Of a DNA stretch of 64,000 nt, positions 25,766 through 35,959 are shown one piece after another. A program made the translations under genes and the position numbers. The notes below the pieces were generated by a model. That model did no database searches, was not told where the DNA came from, and saw nothing but the letters and a program-made list of their open reading frames with translations. Each line of letters starts with the position of its first letter. Positions within the stretch are counted from its first letter, which is position 1. Source of the stretch: Dietzia lutea (lineage in GTDB: Bacteria > Actinomycetota > Actinomycetes > Mycobacteriales > Mycobacteriaceae); NCBI RefSeq assembly GCF_003096075.1, contig NZ_CP015449.1:1054001-1118000 (forward strand). Reading direction: 5' to 3'.

Positions 25766-27325
25766 TCAGCCCTCGGCGTCCGCCCAGTCCAGCGTCCGCT
25801 CGACCGCGTCGTTCCACCGCGCAAGCAGTCGCTCCCGCTCTTGCTCCGGCATCTGCGGGGACCAGCGGCAGTCCTCCCGCCACAACTCGCGTAGCCGGTC
25901 GGGGGAGTCCCACTGACCCACCGCCAATCCGGCGGCGAACGCGGCCCCCAGCGCGGTGGTCTCGGTGACCTCGGGTCGGATCACGTCCACACCGAGGATG
26001 TCGGCCTGGAACTGCATGAGGTAGTCGTTGACCACCATCCCGCCGTCGACGCGCAGCGAGTCCGCGGACTCACCGGCGTCGGCGACCATCGCGTCGGTCA
26101 TCTCGCGGGTCTGGAACGCGGTCGCCTCCAGTGCCGCGCGGGCCAGGTGTGCGCGGGTGTGGAAGCGCGTCAGCCCGACCATCGCGCCGCGGGCGTCCGG
26201 CCGCCAGCGCGGGGCCAGCAGCCCCGAGAACGCGGGCACCAGATAGCAGTCCCCGTTGTCCTCGAGCGACTTGGCCAGCCCCTCCGTCTCGTCCGCGGTG
26301 GAGATGATCCCGAGGTTGTCGCGCAGCCACTGCACCAACGACCCGGCCACCGCCACCGACCCCTCCAGCGCGTAGACCGGGTCGTCGTCCCCGAGCCGGT
26401 AGGCGACGGTGGTGAGCAGACCGTTCTCGCTGAACTGCGGAGTCGTGCCCGTGTTGAGCAGGAGGAACGCGCCCGTGCCGTAGGTGTTCTTGGCCTCGCC
26501 CGGGTCGAAGCAGGTCTGGCCGAACATCGCGGCCTGCTGATCCCCGAGGATCCCCGCGATGGGCGTACCGCCGAACATCCTCCGTTCGGTCACGTGGCCC
26601 AGCACCCCGGAGGAGGGGACGATCTCCGGGAGCATCGCCCGGGGGACGCCGATCTCGCGACAGAGGTCCTCACTCCACTCCAGCGTCCGCAGGTCCATCA
26701 GCAGGGTGCGCGACGCGTTGGTGACATCCGTGACGTGGAGGGCCTCCTCGCCGTCGTCACCCCCACGGCTCCCACCCGTGAGGTTCCACACCAGCCACGA
26801 GTCGATGGTCCCCGCCAGCAGTTCCCCGGCCTCCGCGCGCTCGGTGCCGCGCTCGCCGCGCGAGTCGAGGTGATCGAGGATCCACCGGATCTTGGGCCCG
26901 GCGAAGTAGGTCGACAGGGGCAGGCCCGTGACGTCGCGGAACCGGTCGTCGCCGTCGGGGTGCCCCTCGGCCAGGCGCGCGCAGATCCCCGACGTGCGGG
27001 TGTCCTGCCACACGATCGCGTTGTGGACGGGTTCGCCGGTCGCCCGGTCCCACACGACGGTGGTCTCGCGCTGGTTGGTGATGCCGATCGCGGTGACCGC
27101 CGCAGGCTCGAGGTCCGCCCGGCCCGCCACCTGACCCATCGCGGTGCGCACATTCGCCCAGATCTCCTCCGGGTCGTGCTCCACCCATCCGGCCCGCGGC
27201 AGGATCTGCCGGTGCTCCACCTGGACCGTGGCCGCGGGGACCGGCATGCCCAGGTTGTCGAAGAGGATTGCCCGCGTCGACGTGGTGCCCTGGTCGATCG
27301 CCAGAATGTAGGTGCTGCGAGTCAC
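25766..27325 (-). CDS. glpK: Glycerol kinase
   Basis: Phosphorylates glycerol to glycerol-3-phosphate with ATP (519 residues). The FGGY-family features are plain: [15 protein letters not shown] at the N-terminus, [37 protein letters not shown] and [20 protein letters not shown] near the C-terminus. An acidic insertion ([12 protein letters not shown]) makes it slightly longer than usual. The GTG at 27325 has no ribosome binding site, but TAGTCT lies 7 nt upstream. It is divergent from glpD, giving a complete glycerol-to-dihydroxyacetone-phosphate route. In M. tuberculosis glpK lies elsewhere, so the pairing differs here. Confidence 0.96.
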   Translation of the reverse strand: MTRSTYILAIDQGTTSTRAILFDNLGMPVPAATVQVEHRQILPRAGWVEHDPEEIWANVRTAMGQVAGRADLEPAAVTAIGITNQRETTVVWDRATGEPVHNAIVWQDTRTSGICARLAEGHPDGDDRFRDVTGLPLSTYFAGPKIRWILDHLDSRGERGTERAEAGELLAGTIDSWLVWNLTGGSRGGDDGEEALHVTDVTNASRTLLMDLRTLEWSEDLCREIGVPRAMLPEIVPSSGVLGHVTERRMFGGTPIAGILGDQQAAMFGQTCFDPGEAKNTYGTGAFLLLNTGTTPQFSENGLLTTVAYRLGDDDPVYALEGSVAVAGSLVQWLRDNLGIISTADETEGLAKSLEDNGDCYLVPAFSGLLAPRWRPDARGAMVGLTRFHTRAHLARAALEATAFQTREMTDAMVADAGESADSLRVDGGMVVNDYLMQFQADILGVDVIRPEVTETTALGAAFAAGLAVGQWDSPDRLRELWREDCRWSPQMPEQERERLLARWNDAVERTLDWADAEG

Positions 27326-27332
27326 ATGCCCA

Positions 27333-27338
27333 AGACTA
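27333..27338 (-). promoter_or_regulatory. -10 box of a leaderless glpK transcript
   Basis: TAGTCT on the minus strand, 7 nt before the GTG at 27325. Confidence 0.55.
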
Positions 27339-27352
27339 CGTCCGCCCGCGCG

Positions 27353-27358
27353 TAGAGT
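27353..27358 (+). promoter_or_regulatory. Possible -10 box for glpD
   Basis: TAGAGT on the plus strand would start transcription about 40 nt before the glpD ATG, which has its own ribosome binding site. It lies only 14 bp from the divergent glpK -10 box. Confidence 0.45.
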
Positions 27359-27406
27359 CGGGGCCGACCGGCCGGAACCCCACGCCCGGCCGCGGAGGGA
27401 GCGTCC

Positions 27407-29191
27407 ATGCCCACGACCAGGTCCCGATCCGTCCTCGGGCCCGACCGCCGCGCGGAGGCGTGGCGCAGGCTGGAGGAGGACACCTTCGACATCGTGGTCG
27501 TCGGCGGGGGCGTTGTCGGCACGGGCAGTGCGCTGGACGCCGCCACCCGCGGGCTGAACGTGGCGCTCGTGGAGGCCCGCGACTTCGCGGCGGGCACCTC
27601 CTCCCGCAGCTCCAAGATGTTCCACGGCGGGCTGCGCTACCTCGAGCAACTCGACTTCGGCCTGGTGGCCGAGGCGCTGCACGAGCGGGAGCTCAGCATG
27701 ACCCGCCTGGCGCCGCACCTCGTCACCCCGCTGAAGTTCCTCTTCCCCCTGACCCGCCGCTTCTGGGAGCGCCCGTACATGGCCGCCGGGTTCGTGCTCT
27801 ACGACGTGATGGGCGGAGCGAAGAGCGTCCCGCCGCAGAAGCACTACAGCCGGGCCGGCGCCCGCCGCGTGGCCCCCGGACTGCGCGAGGACGCCGTGGT
27901 CGGCGGGATCCGGTACTGGGACACCCTCGTCGACGACGCGCGACACACCCTCACCCTGGCCCGCACCGCCGCCCGCCACGGGGCGGTCGTGGCCAACTCG
28001 ACACAGGTGATCGGGTACGTCCGCGACGGCGAGCGGGTCACCGGCGTGCGCGTCCGTGACGCCGAGACCGGGCGCGAGACCGACGTGCGCGCCGGGGTCG
28101 TGCTCAACGCGGCCGGCGTGTGGACCGATCAGCTGCAGCGGATGCTCGGGGAGGAGGGCGGCTTCACCGTCCGGGCCTCCAAGGGCGTCCACATCGTCGT
28201 GGACCGCGACAGGGTCGACTCGGAGGCGGCGCTGATCCTGCGCACCGAGAAGTCCGTGCTGTTCGTCATCCCGTGGGGCGAGTACTGGATCATCGGCACC
28301 ACCGACACCGACTGGCAGCTCGACCTGGCGCACCCGGCGGCCACCGGCGCGGACATCGAGTACATCCTCGGCCACGTCAACTCCGTGCTCACCACGCCCA
28401 TCCGCCGCGAGCACGTGCGCGGCGTGTACGCGGGGCTGCGCCCGCTGCTGTCGGGCGGCGCGGACTCCACCGCCAAGCTCTCGCGCGAGCACGCGGTGAT
28501 GACCGTGGCGCCCGGGGCCGTGGTCGTGGCGGGCGGCAAGTACACGACCTACCGCGTGATGGCCGCTGACGCGGTCGACGCGGCGGTGGCCGAGCTGGGG
28601 GAGCGGGCCGCGTCGGTGCCGCCGTCGACCACCGAGCGGATCCCGCTCCTGGGCGCCGACGGGTATCCGGCGATGGTCAACCGCGCCGACCGGATCGCCG
28701 ACCATTACGAGATCCGCGAGGCGCAGCTGCAGCACCTCCTCGGCCGGTACGGCACCCTGGCCGAGGACGTCCTCGACCTGGCGGCGGACCGACCCGACCT
28801 GCTCGATCCCGTCGGCGGAGCCGAGCGCTACCTGCGCGTGGAGATCGTGCACGCCGCTCAGGCGGAGGCGGCCCTGCACCTCGAGGACGTCCTGGTCCGC
28901 CGCACGCGGATCTCGATGGAGTACCAGCACGGTGGCGTCGACTGCGCGCGTGAGGTCGCCGACCTCATGGCCGGGGTGCTCGGATGGGACTCCGACCGCG
29001 TCGCGCGCGAGGTGGAACTCTTCGAGCGGCGGGTCGTCGCCGAGCAGGCGAGCCAGGTGGTGGAGTCCGACGACGAGGCGGACGAATTCCTCAGGGGCGT
29101 GCCCGAGGTCCGCGAGTTCCTGGCGGACGCGGCGTTCGATCCCGCCAGCGCGGAGCCCGTGGTCGAGCACTCGGCCGGCCCGGGGTCCTGA
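27407..29191 (+). CDS. glpD: Glycerol-3-phosphate dehydrogenase (FAD, respiratory)
   Basis: A 594-residue flavoprotein at the membrane surface that oxidises glycerol-3-phosphate to dihydroxyacetone phosphate and feeds electrons to quinone. The FAD motif is [20 protein letters not shown]. The family signatures [18 protein letters not shown] and [16 protein letters not shown] are intact. The C-terminal ~130 residues are the helical GlpD cap domain. The ATG at 27407 follows GGAGGGAG. Corresponds to Rv3302c (glpD2). It ends at a strong two-way hairpin. Confidence 0.96.
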   Translation: MPTTRSRSVLGPDRRAEAWRRLEEDTFDIVVVGGGVVGTGSALDAATRGLNVALVEARDFAAGTSSRSSKMFHGGLRYLEQLDFGLVAEALHERELSMTRLAPHLVTPLKFLFPLTRRFWERPYMAAGFVLYDVMGGAKSVPPQKHYSRAGARRVAPGLREDAVVGGIRYWDTLVDDARHTLTLARTAARHGAVVANSTQVIGYVRDGERVTGVRVRDAETGRETDVRAGVVLNAAGVWTDQLQRMLGEEGGFTVRASKGVHIVVDRDRVDSEAALILRTEKSVLFVIPWGEYWIIGTTDTDWQLDLAHPAATGADIEYILGHVNSVLTTPIRREHVRGVYAGLRPLLSGGADSTAKLSREHAVMTVAPGAVVVAGGKYTTYRVMAADAVDAAVAELGERAASVPPSTTERIPLLGADGYPAMVNRADRIADHYEIREAQLQHLLGRYGTLAEDVLDLAADRPDLLDPVGGAERYLRVEIVHAAQAEAALHLEDVLVRRTRISMEYQHGGVDCAREVADLMAGVLGWDSDRVAREVELFERRVVAEQASQVVESDDEADEFLRGVPEVREFLADAAFDPASAEPVVEHSAGPGS

Positions 29192-29217
29192 GACCCGCGG
29201 CAGCGCCGACGCGACAC

Positions 29218-29259
29218 CGACGAGGCCCCGGCGACCATGTGGTCGCCGGGGCCTCGTCG
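29218..29259. terminator. Perfect 19-bp hairpin between glpD and accA3
   Basis: The arm 29218-29236 pairs fully with 29241-29259 around ATGT. It lies between converging genes, 26 bp after glpD and 19 bp after accA3, and serves both. Confidence 0.85.
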
Positions 29260-29278
29260 TTACCGGTTCAGGAGCGGA

Positions 29279-31066
29279 TCACTTGATCTCGCAGAGCACC
29301 GTGCCCTGGGTGACGGCTGCGCCGGCGTCCACGGACAGGTCGGTGATGACGCCGTCCTTGTGGGCGGTGACGGGGTTCTCCATCTTCATGGCCTCGAGCA
29401 CGGCCACGAGCTCGCCGGCCTTGACCTCCTGGCCCTCGGAGACGGCGACCTTGACGACGGTGCCCTGCATGGGCGCCGACACGGCGTCACCGGACGCCGC
29501 CGCACCGGCGGCGCCGCCGCGGGTGCGGGACTTGGCCTTGCGGCGGACGGTGCCGCCGGCGTGGGAGCCACCGAACGCGAGGTCGCCGGGCAGCGAGACC
29601 TCGACGCGACGGCCGTCCACCTCGACGACGACCTTCTTGCGCTCGACGGGCTCGTCATCGTCGGCCGGGGTACCGGTGGGCGTCCACGGCTCGATCGGGT
29701 TGTCCCACTCCTCCTCGATCCACTTGGTGTAGACGTCGAAGCTGTCGCCGTCGCCGACGAACGCGGGGTGGGTGACGATGTGCTGGTGGAACGGCAGGAC
29801 GGTGGCCATGCCCTCGACCTTGTACTCGGCCAGGGCGCGGGCCGAGCGGGCGAGCGCCTGGTCGCGGTCCGCGCCCCAGACGATCAGCTTGGCGAGCATC
29901 GAGTCGAACTGGCCGCCGATGGTGTCTCCCTGCTCGACGCCGGAGTCCATGCGCACGCCCGGGCCGGTGGGCTCGTGGTAGCCGGTGATGGTGCCGGGGG
30001 CGGGCAGGAAGTTGCGGCCGGCGTCCTCACCGTTGATGCGGAACTCGAACGCGTGGCCCCGAGGGGTCGGGTCCTCGGTGAACTCGAGCACCTCGCCCTC
30101 GGCGATCTTGAACTGCTGCAGGACCAGGTCGATGTTCGCGGTCTCCTCGGTGACCGGGTGCTCGACCTGCAGGCGGGTGTTGACCTCGAGGAACGAGATC
30201 GTGTCGCCCTGGACCATGTACTCGACGGTGCCGGCACCGTAGTAGCCGGCCTCCTTGCAGATGGCCTTGGCGGAGTCGTGGATGCGCTTGCGCTGCTCGT
30301 CCGTGAGGAACGGCGCGGGGGCCTCCTCGACGAGCTTCTGGAAGCGACGCTGCAGGGTGCAGTCGCGGGTACCGGCGACGATGACGTTGCCGTGCTGGTC
30401 GGCGATGACCTGCGCCTCTACGTGGCGGGCCTTGTCGAGGTACTGCTCGACGAAGCACTCGCCGCGGCCGAAGGCGGCGGTGGCCTCACGGGTGGCCGAC
30501 TCGAAGAGCTCGGCGACCTCCTCCATCTTGTGGGCGACCTTCATGCCGCGCCCGCCGCCACCGAAGGCGGCCTTGATGGCGATGGGCAGGCCGTACTGCT
30601 CGGCGAACTTGACGACCTCGTCGGCGTCGGCGACCGGGTCCTTGGTGCCGGCGGCCATGGGGGCGTTGGCCCGCTCGGCGATATGGCGGGCGGTGACCTT
30701 GTCGCCCAGGTCGCGGATGGCCTGCGGCGGGGGCCCGATCCAGATGAGGCCGGCGTCGATGACCGCCTGGGCGAAGTCGGCGTTCTCGGACAGGAAGCCG
30801 TAGCCGGGGTGGATCGCGTCGGCGCCGGACTTGGCGGCGGCGTCGAGGATCTTGTCGAAGACCAGGTAGGACTCCGCGGAGGTGGTGCCACCCAGGGCGA
30901 AGGCCTCGTCGGCCAGCTTGACGAACAGTGCGTCGGCGTCGGGCTCGGCGTACACGGCCACGCTGGCCAGGCCGGCGTCCTTCGCCGCGCGGATCACACG
31001 GACGGCGATCTCGCCGCGGTTGGCGACGAGGACCTTGGTGATGTGAGAGCTGGCATGACTGGGCAC
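29279..31066 (-). CDS. accA3: Acyl-CoA carboxylase alpha subunit (biotin carboxylase plus biotin carrier)
   Basis: A 595-residue protein with three parts: a biotin carboxylase N-domain ([17 protein letters not shown]), an ATP-grasp domain ([41 protein letters not shown]) and a C-terminal biotin carrier with the biotinylated Lys in [10 protein letters not shown]. It is the shared alpha subunit that carboxylates biotin for acetyl-, propionyl- and long acyl-CoA carboxylases, which supply malonyl and mycolate precursors. The start is GTG at 31066, with AGGAGG 8 nt upstream. The partner subunits accD5 and accE and the ligase birA are encoded within 5 kb. Corresponds to Rv3285. Confidence 0.97.
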   Translation of the reverse strand: MPSHASSHITKVLVANRGEIAVRVIRAAKDAGLASVAVYAEPDADALFVKLADEAFALGGTTSAESYLVFDKILDAAAKSGADAIHPGYGFLSENADFAQAVIDAGLIWIGPPPQAIRDLGDKVTARHIAERANAPMAAGTKDPVADADEVVKFAEQYGLPIAIKAAFGGGGRGMKVAHKMEEVAELFESATREATAAFGRGECFVEQYLDKARHVEAQVIADQHGNVIVAGTRDCTLQRRFQKLVEEAPAPFLTDEQRKRIHDSAKAICKEAGYYGAGTVEYMVQGDTISFLEVNTRLQVEHPVTEETANIDLVLQQFKIAEGEVLEFTEDPTPRGHAFEFRINGEDAGRNFLPAPGTITGYHEPTGPGVRMDSGVEQGDTIGGQFDSMLAKLIVWGADRDQALARSARALAEYKVEGMATVLPFHQHIVTHPAFVGDGDSFDVYTKWIEEEWDNPIEPWTPTGTPADDDEPVERKKVVVEVDGRRVEVSLPGDLAFGGSHAGGTVRRKAKSRTRGGAAGAAASGDAVSAPMQGTVVKVAVSEGQEVKAGELVAVLEAMKMENPVTAHKDGVITDLSVDAGAAVTQGTVLCEIK

Positions 31067-31251
31067 TCAGGGCCTCCTGGTGATGGACGTCTTTACTGGC
31101 GGTCGGCCGGGAGGCCCACCGAGTTCTTCCGCAGTCTAATGAGAGGCCCCCCTCATGTGTGGTGTTGGGGTCGGCGGGTCCATCGCCGGGGGCGGCGCCG
31201 GCGGACCCGGGGGACGGGTGACCTGCGGTTTCTGGGCCGACGCCCGCGCGC

Positions 31252-31932
31252 TCAGCCGCGGAGTTCGGGACGCCAGACGCTATGCGCGTGGATCCCGGCG
31301 CCATGCAGAAGGCGACGCAGGAGCGGCAGGCTGAGCCCGATCACGCTCGACGGGTCGCCGTCGATCCGGTCGATGAACCAGCCGCCGAGCGACTCGATGG
31401 TGAACGCGCCCGCGCACTCCAGCGGCTCGCCGGTGCGCAGGTACACGTCGAGGTCGGCGTCGGACGGAGCGCCGAAGTGGACCGTGGTGTCGGAGGTGTC
31501 GGTGTCGGAGAAGGTGACGGTGTAGGGGTCCTCGCCGGTGAGGTCGGCGACGATCAGCGAGTGGCCGGTGAGCAGGACCCCGTGCCGGCCGCGCATCCGG
31601 CGCCACCGCTCCATCGCGCGCTCGTACGTGTGCGGCTTCCCCTCGAGGTGCCCGTCGACCAGCAGCATGGAGTCGCATCCCACCACGATCAGGGTGTCCG
31701 CCCCCGCCGCACGCGCCTCCTCCGCGAGCTCCGCGCCCTCGCGGTGGAGGACGTCCTCCGCCTTGGCGCGGGCGAGCTCCTCGACGACCCGCACGTGCGG
31801 CGTCCCCTCCGGCAGAGCGGCCTGGAGGGCCTCCTCGTCGACCTGCGGGTGGCGGATGAGCGGGTCGACCCCGGCCTGCTCGAGGATGCGGAGACGGGAC
31901 GGGGAGGCGGAGGCGAGGACGAACGCGATCAT
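31252..31932 (-). CDS. maf: Maf-like nucleotide pyrophosphatase
   Basis: A 226-residue house-cleaning enzyme that hydrolyses non-canonical nucleoside triphosphates to monophosphates. The family start is ASASPSRLRILEQAG, followed by DTLIVVGCDSML (catalytic Asp region) and RHGVLLTGHSL. The ATG at 31932 lies 7 nt after TACGCT and has no ribosome binding site, so a leaderless start is likely. M. tuberculosis Rv3282 sits in the same place beside accD5 genes. Confidence 0.93.
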   Translation of the reverse strand: MIAFVLASASPSRLRILEQAGVDPLIRHPQVDEEALQAALPEGTPHVRVVEELARAKAEDVLHREGAELAEEARAAGADTLIVVGCDSMLLVDGHLEGKPHTYERAMERWRRMRGRHGVLLTGHSLIVADLTGEDPYTVTFSDTDTSDTTVHFGAPSDADLDVYLRTGEPLECAGAFTIESLGGWFIDRIDGDPSSVIGLSLPLLRRLLHGAGIHAHSVWRPELRG

Positions 31933-31939
31933 GGGCTAG

Positions 31940-31945
31940 AGCGTA
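31940..31945 (-). promoter_or_regulatory. -10 box of a leaderless maf transcript
   Basis: TACGCT on the minus strand, 7 nt before the ATG at 31932. Confidence 0.6.
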
Positions 31946-31983
31946 GCCACGTGCTCACGAGCGCGGCAGCAGCATGGTGGCGG

Positions 31984-32319
31984 TCAACGTGGTGGGTCGA
32001 GAGCCCGCACCCGGTGCCGGAGCTTGGCGGTGAGGTGCACGATCTCGCCGGTGTGCAGGTCAAGGGTGCGGTCCGGCAGCCCGAACTCGACGCGTCCGCG
32101 CAGGAGCTGCACGAGGATCGGGTGGAAGGCGGCGTGATCGGCAAGTTTCTGGCCCTCGTCGAACTCGAACGCGACGACCTTCGTCGTCTCATCCTGGTGG
32201 ATGACGTTGGTGCCGGGACGGTCCGCGGACGGTTCGGCGCGCCCGATGATCCCCGTGTGATGGGTGGCGGTGCCCTCGTCGGTGCCCGCGCGCCTGCCGT
32301 GCTCGCGGTCCTCGGACAT
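31984..32319 (-). CDS. Small cupin-domain protein
   Basis: A 111-residue protein; residues 40-111 form a single cupin barrel (KVVAFEFDEGQKLADHAAF, then LVQLLRGRVEFGL, then LHTGEIVHLTAKLRHRVRAL). The metal-binding pattern is partial: His residues in DHAAFH and LRHRV are present, but the usual Glu is not obvious. Such proteins bind small ligands or act as simple sensors. The ATG at 32319 follows a perfect AGGAGG. It sits between accE and maf, where M. tuberculosis has no such gene that I recall. Substrate unknown. Confidence 0.8.
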   Translation of the reverse strand: MSEDREHGRRAGTDEGTATHHTGIIGRAEPSADRPGTNVIHQDETTKVVAFEFDEGQKLADHAAFHPILVQLLRGRVEFGLPDRTLDLHTGEIVHLTAKLRHRVRALDPPR

Positions 32320-32408
32320 GCGGCCTCCTCGCGGACCGGCGCGCCGACCGGCCGGGCGGCGCCTCTCCAGCCTACCGGCGGGGTCGCCGACGACGGCCGC
32401 CCCCGCCG

Positions 32409-32448
32409 CTGCACTCTCGCGCGCCCATCGGTGCGGGCGGGAGTGCAG
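32409..32448. terminator. Hairpin after accE
   Basis: CTGCACTC (32409-32416) pairs with GAGTGCAG (32441-32448). The GC-rich interior can add pairs. It lies just after the accE stop on the minus strand and before the cupin gene. Confidence 0.5.
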
Positions 32449-32484
32449 GAGCAGGGGCGGCGGTGCGCGTCGCGTGCGGGCCGG

Positions 32485-32730
32485 TCAGTACTGGCGGCGG
32501 TTGAGGAACGAGTTGGGGCTGTAGCCGAACGGCGGCCGGAGCCGGTCCTCGAAGGCACCCCAGTCGTTCTTGATCCCGGTGTCGTGCCCGCCGTGGGCGG
32601 CGTTGCCCTGGGCGGTCGCGAAGACCGCGGCCAGGATTCCCACCTCGGTGGCCGACGGGTTGCCCCCGACGACCTCGAAGAACGGCTTCTCGGCCTCGGC
32701 GGCCCGGTCCTGCTGCTGTTCGCCGGTCAC
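32485..32730 (-). CDS. accE: Acyl-CoA carboxylase epsilon subunit
   Basis: An 81-residue protein that holds the alpha and beta carboxylase subunits together in actinobacteria. The family core is [25 protein letters not shown], and the C-terminus ([13 protein letters not shown]) resembles the conserved tail of AccE5 (Rv3281). The GTG at 32730 overlaps the accD5 stop by 4 bp (GTGA), so the two are translated together. Confidence 0.9.
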   Translation of the reverse strand: MTGEQQQDRAAEAEKPFFEVVGGNPSATEVGILAAVFATAQGNAAHGGHDTGIKNDWGAFEDRLRPPFGYSPNSFLNRRQY

Positions 32731-34376
32731 AGCGGGATGTTCCCGTGCTTCTTGGCCGGCACCTCGACGACCTTGCGGTCGAGCAGGCGCAGCGCCTGGG
32801 AGACCTGCAGGCGAGTGTGCGACGGCGGGATCACCGCGTCGACGTACCCGCGCTCGGCGGCGACGTACGGGTTGACGAGGGTGTCCTCGTACTCCGCCTG
32901 CAGCTTCAGGCGCAGGGCGTCGACGTCCTCGCCGTTGGCCGCGGCCTGCTTGAGCTCGTTGCGGTAGACGAACCCGACCGCGCCCGAGGCGCCCATGACG
33001 GCGATCTCGGCGGTCGGCCACGCAAGGTTGATGTCCGCGCCCATGTGCTTGGACCCCATGACGTCGTACGCGCCGCCGTAGGCCTTGCGGGTGATGACGG
33101 TGACCTTGCCGACGGTGGCCTCACCGTAGGCGTAGAGGAGCTTGGCCCCGCGGCGGATGATGCCGTCGAACTCCTGGCCGGTGCCGGGCAGGAAGCCCGG
33201 GACGTCGACCAGGGTGAGGATCGGGATGTTGAACGCGTCGCAGGTGCGGACGAAGCGCGCGGCCTTCTCGGAGGCCTTGATGTCCAGGCAGCCGGCGAAC
33301 TGGGTCGGCTGGTTGGCCACCACGCCGACGCTGCGGCCCTCGATGCGGCCGTAGCCGATGACGATGTTCATCGCGTACTGGGCCTGGATCTCCAGGAACT
33401 CGCCGTCGTCGACGATGTGCGAGATGACCTCGTGCATGTCGTACGGGCTGTTCGAGGAGTCGGGGATGATCGTGTCGAGCTCGTGGTCCTCGAGGGTGAG
33501 GTTGTCCTCGATCGCGCCTTCGGCCACGGGGTAGGGGAACCGCGGGGCCTCGGCCCGGTTGTTGCTCGGCAGATAGGACAGCAGGTCCTTGACGAAGTCG
33601 AGGGCGTCCTGCTCGTCGCTGGCCGTGTAGTGGGAGACGCCGGACTTGGTCATGTGAGTGGTGGCGCCGCCGAGCTCTTCCTGCGACACCTCCTCGCCGG
33701 TGACGGTCTTGATGACGTCGGGGCCGGTGACGAACATCTGCGAGGTCTTGTCGACCATCACGGTGAAGTCGGTCAGGGCGGGGGAGTACACGTGGCCGCC
33801 GGCGGACGGCCCCATGACGAGGGACACCTGCGGGATGACGCCGGAGGACAGGACGTTGCGGTGGAAGATCTCGCCGTACAGGCCGAGCGAGACGACGCCC
33901 TCCTGGATACGGGCACCGGCACCGTGGTTGATGCCGATCATCGGGCGGCCGGTCTTCAGGGCCAGGTCCATGACCTTGACGATCTTCTCGCCGTAGACCT
34001 CACCGAGCGACCCGCCGAAGACGGTGGCGTCCTGGGAGAACACGCAGACGCTGCGGCCGTCGATCGTGCCGTAGCCCGTGATGACACCGTCACCCAGCGG
34101 GCGACGCTCCGCGAGGCCGAAGGTGGTGGCGCGGTGGCGGGCCAGGGCGTCGATCTCCACGAACGAGCCCGGATCGAGGAGGTTCTCGATCCGCTCGCGG
34201 GCCGTCATCAGGCCCTTCTCGTGGGTCTTGTCCACCGCGGCCTGCCCCATGGGGGCCCGGGCCTCGTCGAGGCGCCGACGCAGCTCGGACAGCTTCCCGG
34301 CGGTGGTGTGGATGTCGGGGGTCGCAGCGTCCGTCTGGACGTCGGCGCTCACGTCCGGTTCTGAGGCAGTCGTCAT
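32727..34376 (-). CDS. accD5: Propionyl/acyl-CoA carboxylase beta subunit
   Basis: A 549-residue carboxyltransferase that moves CO2 from carboxybiotin on AccA3 to propionyl-CoA or longer acyl-CoA, making methylmalonyl-CoA and related extender units for envelope lipids. Visible stretches: [30 protein letters not shown] and [16 protein letters not shown] in the N-terminal half, and [27 protein letters not shown] and [15 protein letters not shown] in the C-terminal half. Both crotonase-fold halves are complete. The ATG at 34376 is 8 nt after TAGAGT. Divergent from birA, which activates its alpha partner. Corresponds to Rv3280. Confidence 0.96.
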   Translation of the reverse strand: MTTASEPDVSADVQTDAATPDIHTTAGKLSELRRRLDEARAPMGQAAVDKTHEKGLMTARERIENLLDPGSFVEIDALARHRATTFGLAERRPLGDGVITGYGTIDGRSVCVFSQDATVFGGSLGEVYGEKIVKVMDLALKTGRPMIGINHGAGARIQEGVVSLGLYGEIFHRNVLSSGVIPQVSLVMGPSAGGHVYSPALTDFTVMVDKTSQMFVTGPDVIKTVTGEEVSQEELGGATTHMTKSGVSHYTASDEQDALDFVKDLLSYLPSNNRAEAPRFPYPVAEGAIEDNLTLEDHELDTIIPDSSNSPYDMHEVISHIVDDGEFLEIQAQYAMNIVIGYGRIEGRSVGVVANQPTQFAGCLDIKASEKAARFVRTCDAFNIPILTLVDVPGFLPGTGQEFDGIIRRGAKLLYAYGEATVGKVTVITRKAYGGAYDVMGSKHMGADINLAWPTAEIAVMGASGAVGFVYRNELKQAAANGEDVDALRLKLQAEYEDTLVNPYVAAERGYVDAVIPPSHTRLQVSQALRLLDRKVVEVPAKKHGNIPL

Positions 34377-34384
34377 GTTGCAAG

Positions 34385-34390
34385 ACTCTA
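34385..34390 (-). promoter_or_regulatory. -10 box of a leaderless accD5 transcript
   Basis: TAGAGT on the minus strand, 8 nt before the ATG at 34376. Confidence 0.5.
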
Positions 34391-34471
34391 ACTAGTCACC
34401 GCGCTCCGTGGCGACGTGACCCGGCCAACGGCGCCCGGAGACGGCCCGCGCCCCCTGTCGGAGCGGGCACA

Positions 34472-34477
34472 TACCCT
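34472..34477 (+). promoter_or_regulatory. -10 box of a leaderless birA transcript
   Basis: TACCCT lies 7 nt before the GTG at 34485. It decides between this start and an in-frame GTG at 34416. Confidence 0.55.
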
Positions 34478-34484
34478 GGGTGTC

Positions 34485-35363
34485 GTGCACGCAGACACCG
34501 GTACCGAGACCCCGCCCGCGCTGGACGCCGACGCGCTCCGTCGCCTGCTGGTGGAGGGACCGGACGCCCCCTACTCCTCGCTCGAGGTGGTCGAGGACAT
34601 CGGGTCTACCAACGCCGAGCTCCTCGCCCGCGCGGCCGCGGGCGCGCCGGACCGCAGCGTCCTGCTCGCCGAGCACCAGGCGTCGGGGCGTGGCCGGCTC
34701 GGTCGCGTGTGGACCGCCCCGCCCCGCACCCAGGTCGCCGTCAGCGTCCTGCTGCGTCCCGGTGCGGTCTCGCCGACGCTCTTCGGGTGGCTGCCCCTGG
34801 TCACCGGCCTGGCGATCCGCGACGGGCTCCGCGAGGCCGGCGGTGTGGACGCCACCCTGAAGTGGCCCAACGACGTCCTGGTCGACGGCCGGAAGATCGC
34901 CGGGATCCTCGCCGAGATGACCACGGTCCCCGCCGGGGGTGACTACGCGGTGCGCCTGCCCGCCATCGTGGTGGGCGTCGGGATCAACGTGTCCCTGACC
35001 CAGGCGCAGCTGCCCGTACCGCACGCCACCTCGCTCGCGCTGGCCGGAGGATCGGTCGACCGGGACCGCCTCGCGAGAGCCGTGCTGGAGGCGCTCGCCC
35101 TGCGCCACGGACAGTGGCGCGAGTGTGAACGCGGGAGCGGATCGACCATCTCGGACCTGCTCATGACGACCTACTCCGAGGCCTGCTCCACCATCGGCGC
35201 CGACGTGAGGGTCGAGCTGCCCGGGGACGTCGTGCGGACCGGGCGAGCCGACCGGGTGGACCGCGACGGCCGCCTCGTCGTCGTCGACACCGACGGCGAG
35301 TTCCCCGTGGCCGCGGGCGACGTCACCCACGTCCGCGGCGTCGGCGGTCGGTGGGGCGGCTGA
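34485..35363 (+). CDS. birA: Biotin--[acetyl-CoA-carboxylase] ligase
   Basis: Attaches biotin to the carrier domain of AccA3. The 292-residue protein has the ligase motif GRGRLGRVW, the catalytic Lys in LKWPNDVLVDGRKIAGIL and a C-terminal SH3-like domain (VELPGDVVRTGRADRVDRDGR). There is no N-terminal helix-turn-helix, so it does not act as a repressor. A longer form from GTG 34416 is possible, but the -10 hexamer 7 nt before 34485 favours the shorter. It is divergent from accD5 and followed 3 bp later by a membrane protein gene. Corresponds to Rv3279c. Confidence 0.95.
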   Translation: MHADTGTETPPALDADALRRLLVEGPDAPYSSLEVVEDIGSTNAELLARAAAGAPDRSVLLAEHQASGRGRLGRVWTAPPRTQVAVSVLLRPGAVSPTLFGWLPLVTGLAIRDGLREAGGVDATLKWPNDVLVDGRKIAGILAEMTTVPAGGDYAVRLPAIVVGVGINVSLTQAQLPVPHATSLALAGGSVDRDRLARAVLEALALRHGQWRECERGSGSTISDLLMTTYSEACSTIGADVRVELPGDVVRTGRADRVDRDGRLVVVDTDGEFPVAAGDVTHVRGVGGRWGG

Positions 35364-35366
35364 GCC

Positions 35367-35930
35367 GTGGGTTTCGTCCGATCGGTCCTCGCGCCGGGGG
35401 AGACGCTCATCGTCCACACCCACCCGCACTGGCGCGCGCTCGTCAGGCCCGCGCTCGTCACGCTCGTCGGCGCCGGACTCGCCGGCATCGCCGGCGGCTT
35501 CATCGAGGTCCAGGTCGTCCACGCCGGGGACCGGACCGCCACCTGGGCCATGGTCGCGGTGCTGTTCTCCCTCGTCGTCCTCCGGTTCGCCCTCTGGCCG
35601 CTGATCCGCTGGGCGCGCACGGACCTCGTCGTCACCGACGAGCGAGTGCTCTATCGCCCGGCCGGCTCCAACCGGCGGTGCGTGGACGTGCCGCTGCGAC
35701 GCATCAGCGCCGTCCGTTTCCGGCACACCCTCGCCGACCGCGCGCTCGGCACGGGCTGCCTCATCCTCGAGCTGGGGCACCTCCCGCCCATCGAGATCGA
35801 CCACGTCCCCGAGGTGGCCCGCGTCCACGCCGCCGTCTACGACGAGCTCCTCCGGCTGCCCCCGCCACCGCCGCCCGCCCCGCTGCCCGCGGCGCCGCGC
35901 TCCCGCTGGGGCCTGCCGGGGCGACGCTGA
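35367..35930 (+). CDS. Membrane protein with a bacterial PH-like domain
   Basis: A 187-residue protein with two membrane segments near residues 28-50 and 58-80 (LVRPALVTLVGAGLAGIAGG; AMVAVLFSLVVLRFALWPL), followed by a PH-like domain (DLVVTDERVLYRPAG, then VDVPLRRISAVRF) and a Pro-rich tail. This is the Rv3278c type. Its function is not known; PH-like domains in bacteria usually bind lipids or proteins at the membrane. It starts 3 bp after birA and is probably co-transcribed. Confidence 0.85.
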   Translation: MGFVRSVLAPGETLIVHTHPHWRALVRPALVTLVGAGLAGIAGGFIEVQVVHAGDRTATWAMVAVLFSLVVLRFALWPLIRWARTDLVVTDERVLYRPAGSNRRCVDVPLRRISAVRFRHTLADRALGTGCLILELGHLPPIEIDHVPEVARVHAAVYDELLRLPPPPPPAPLPAAPRSRWGLPGRR

Positions 35931-35946
35931 CACCCGGGCGACGTGA

Positions 35947-35952
35947 GACGAT
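35947..35952 (+). promoter_or_regulatory. Possible -10 box of a leaderless purK transcript
   Basis: GACGAT lies 7 nt before the GTG at 35960. It overlaps the alternative ATG at 35951. Confidence 0.35.
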
Positions 35953-35959
35953 GGGCGGC

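Noticed and set aside
34416-34484. Longer N-terminus of BirA from GTG 34416
   Set aside because: The -10 hexamer TACCCT lies inside the extension at the right distance from GTG 34485, and the extension has no homologous character.
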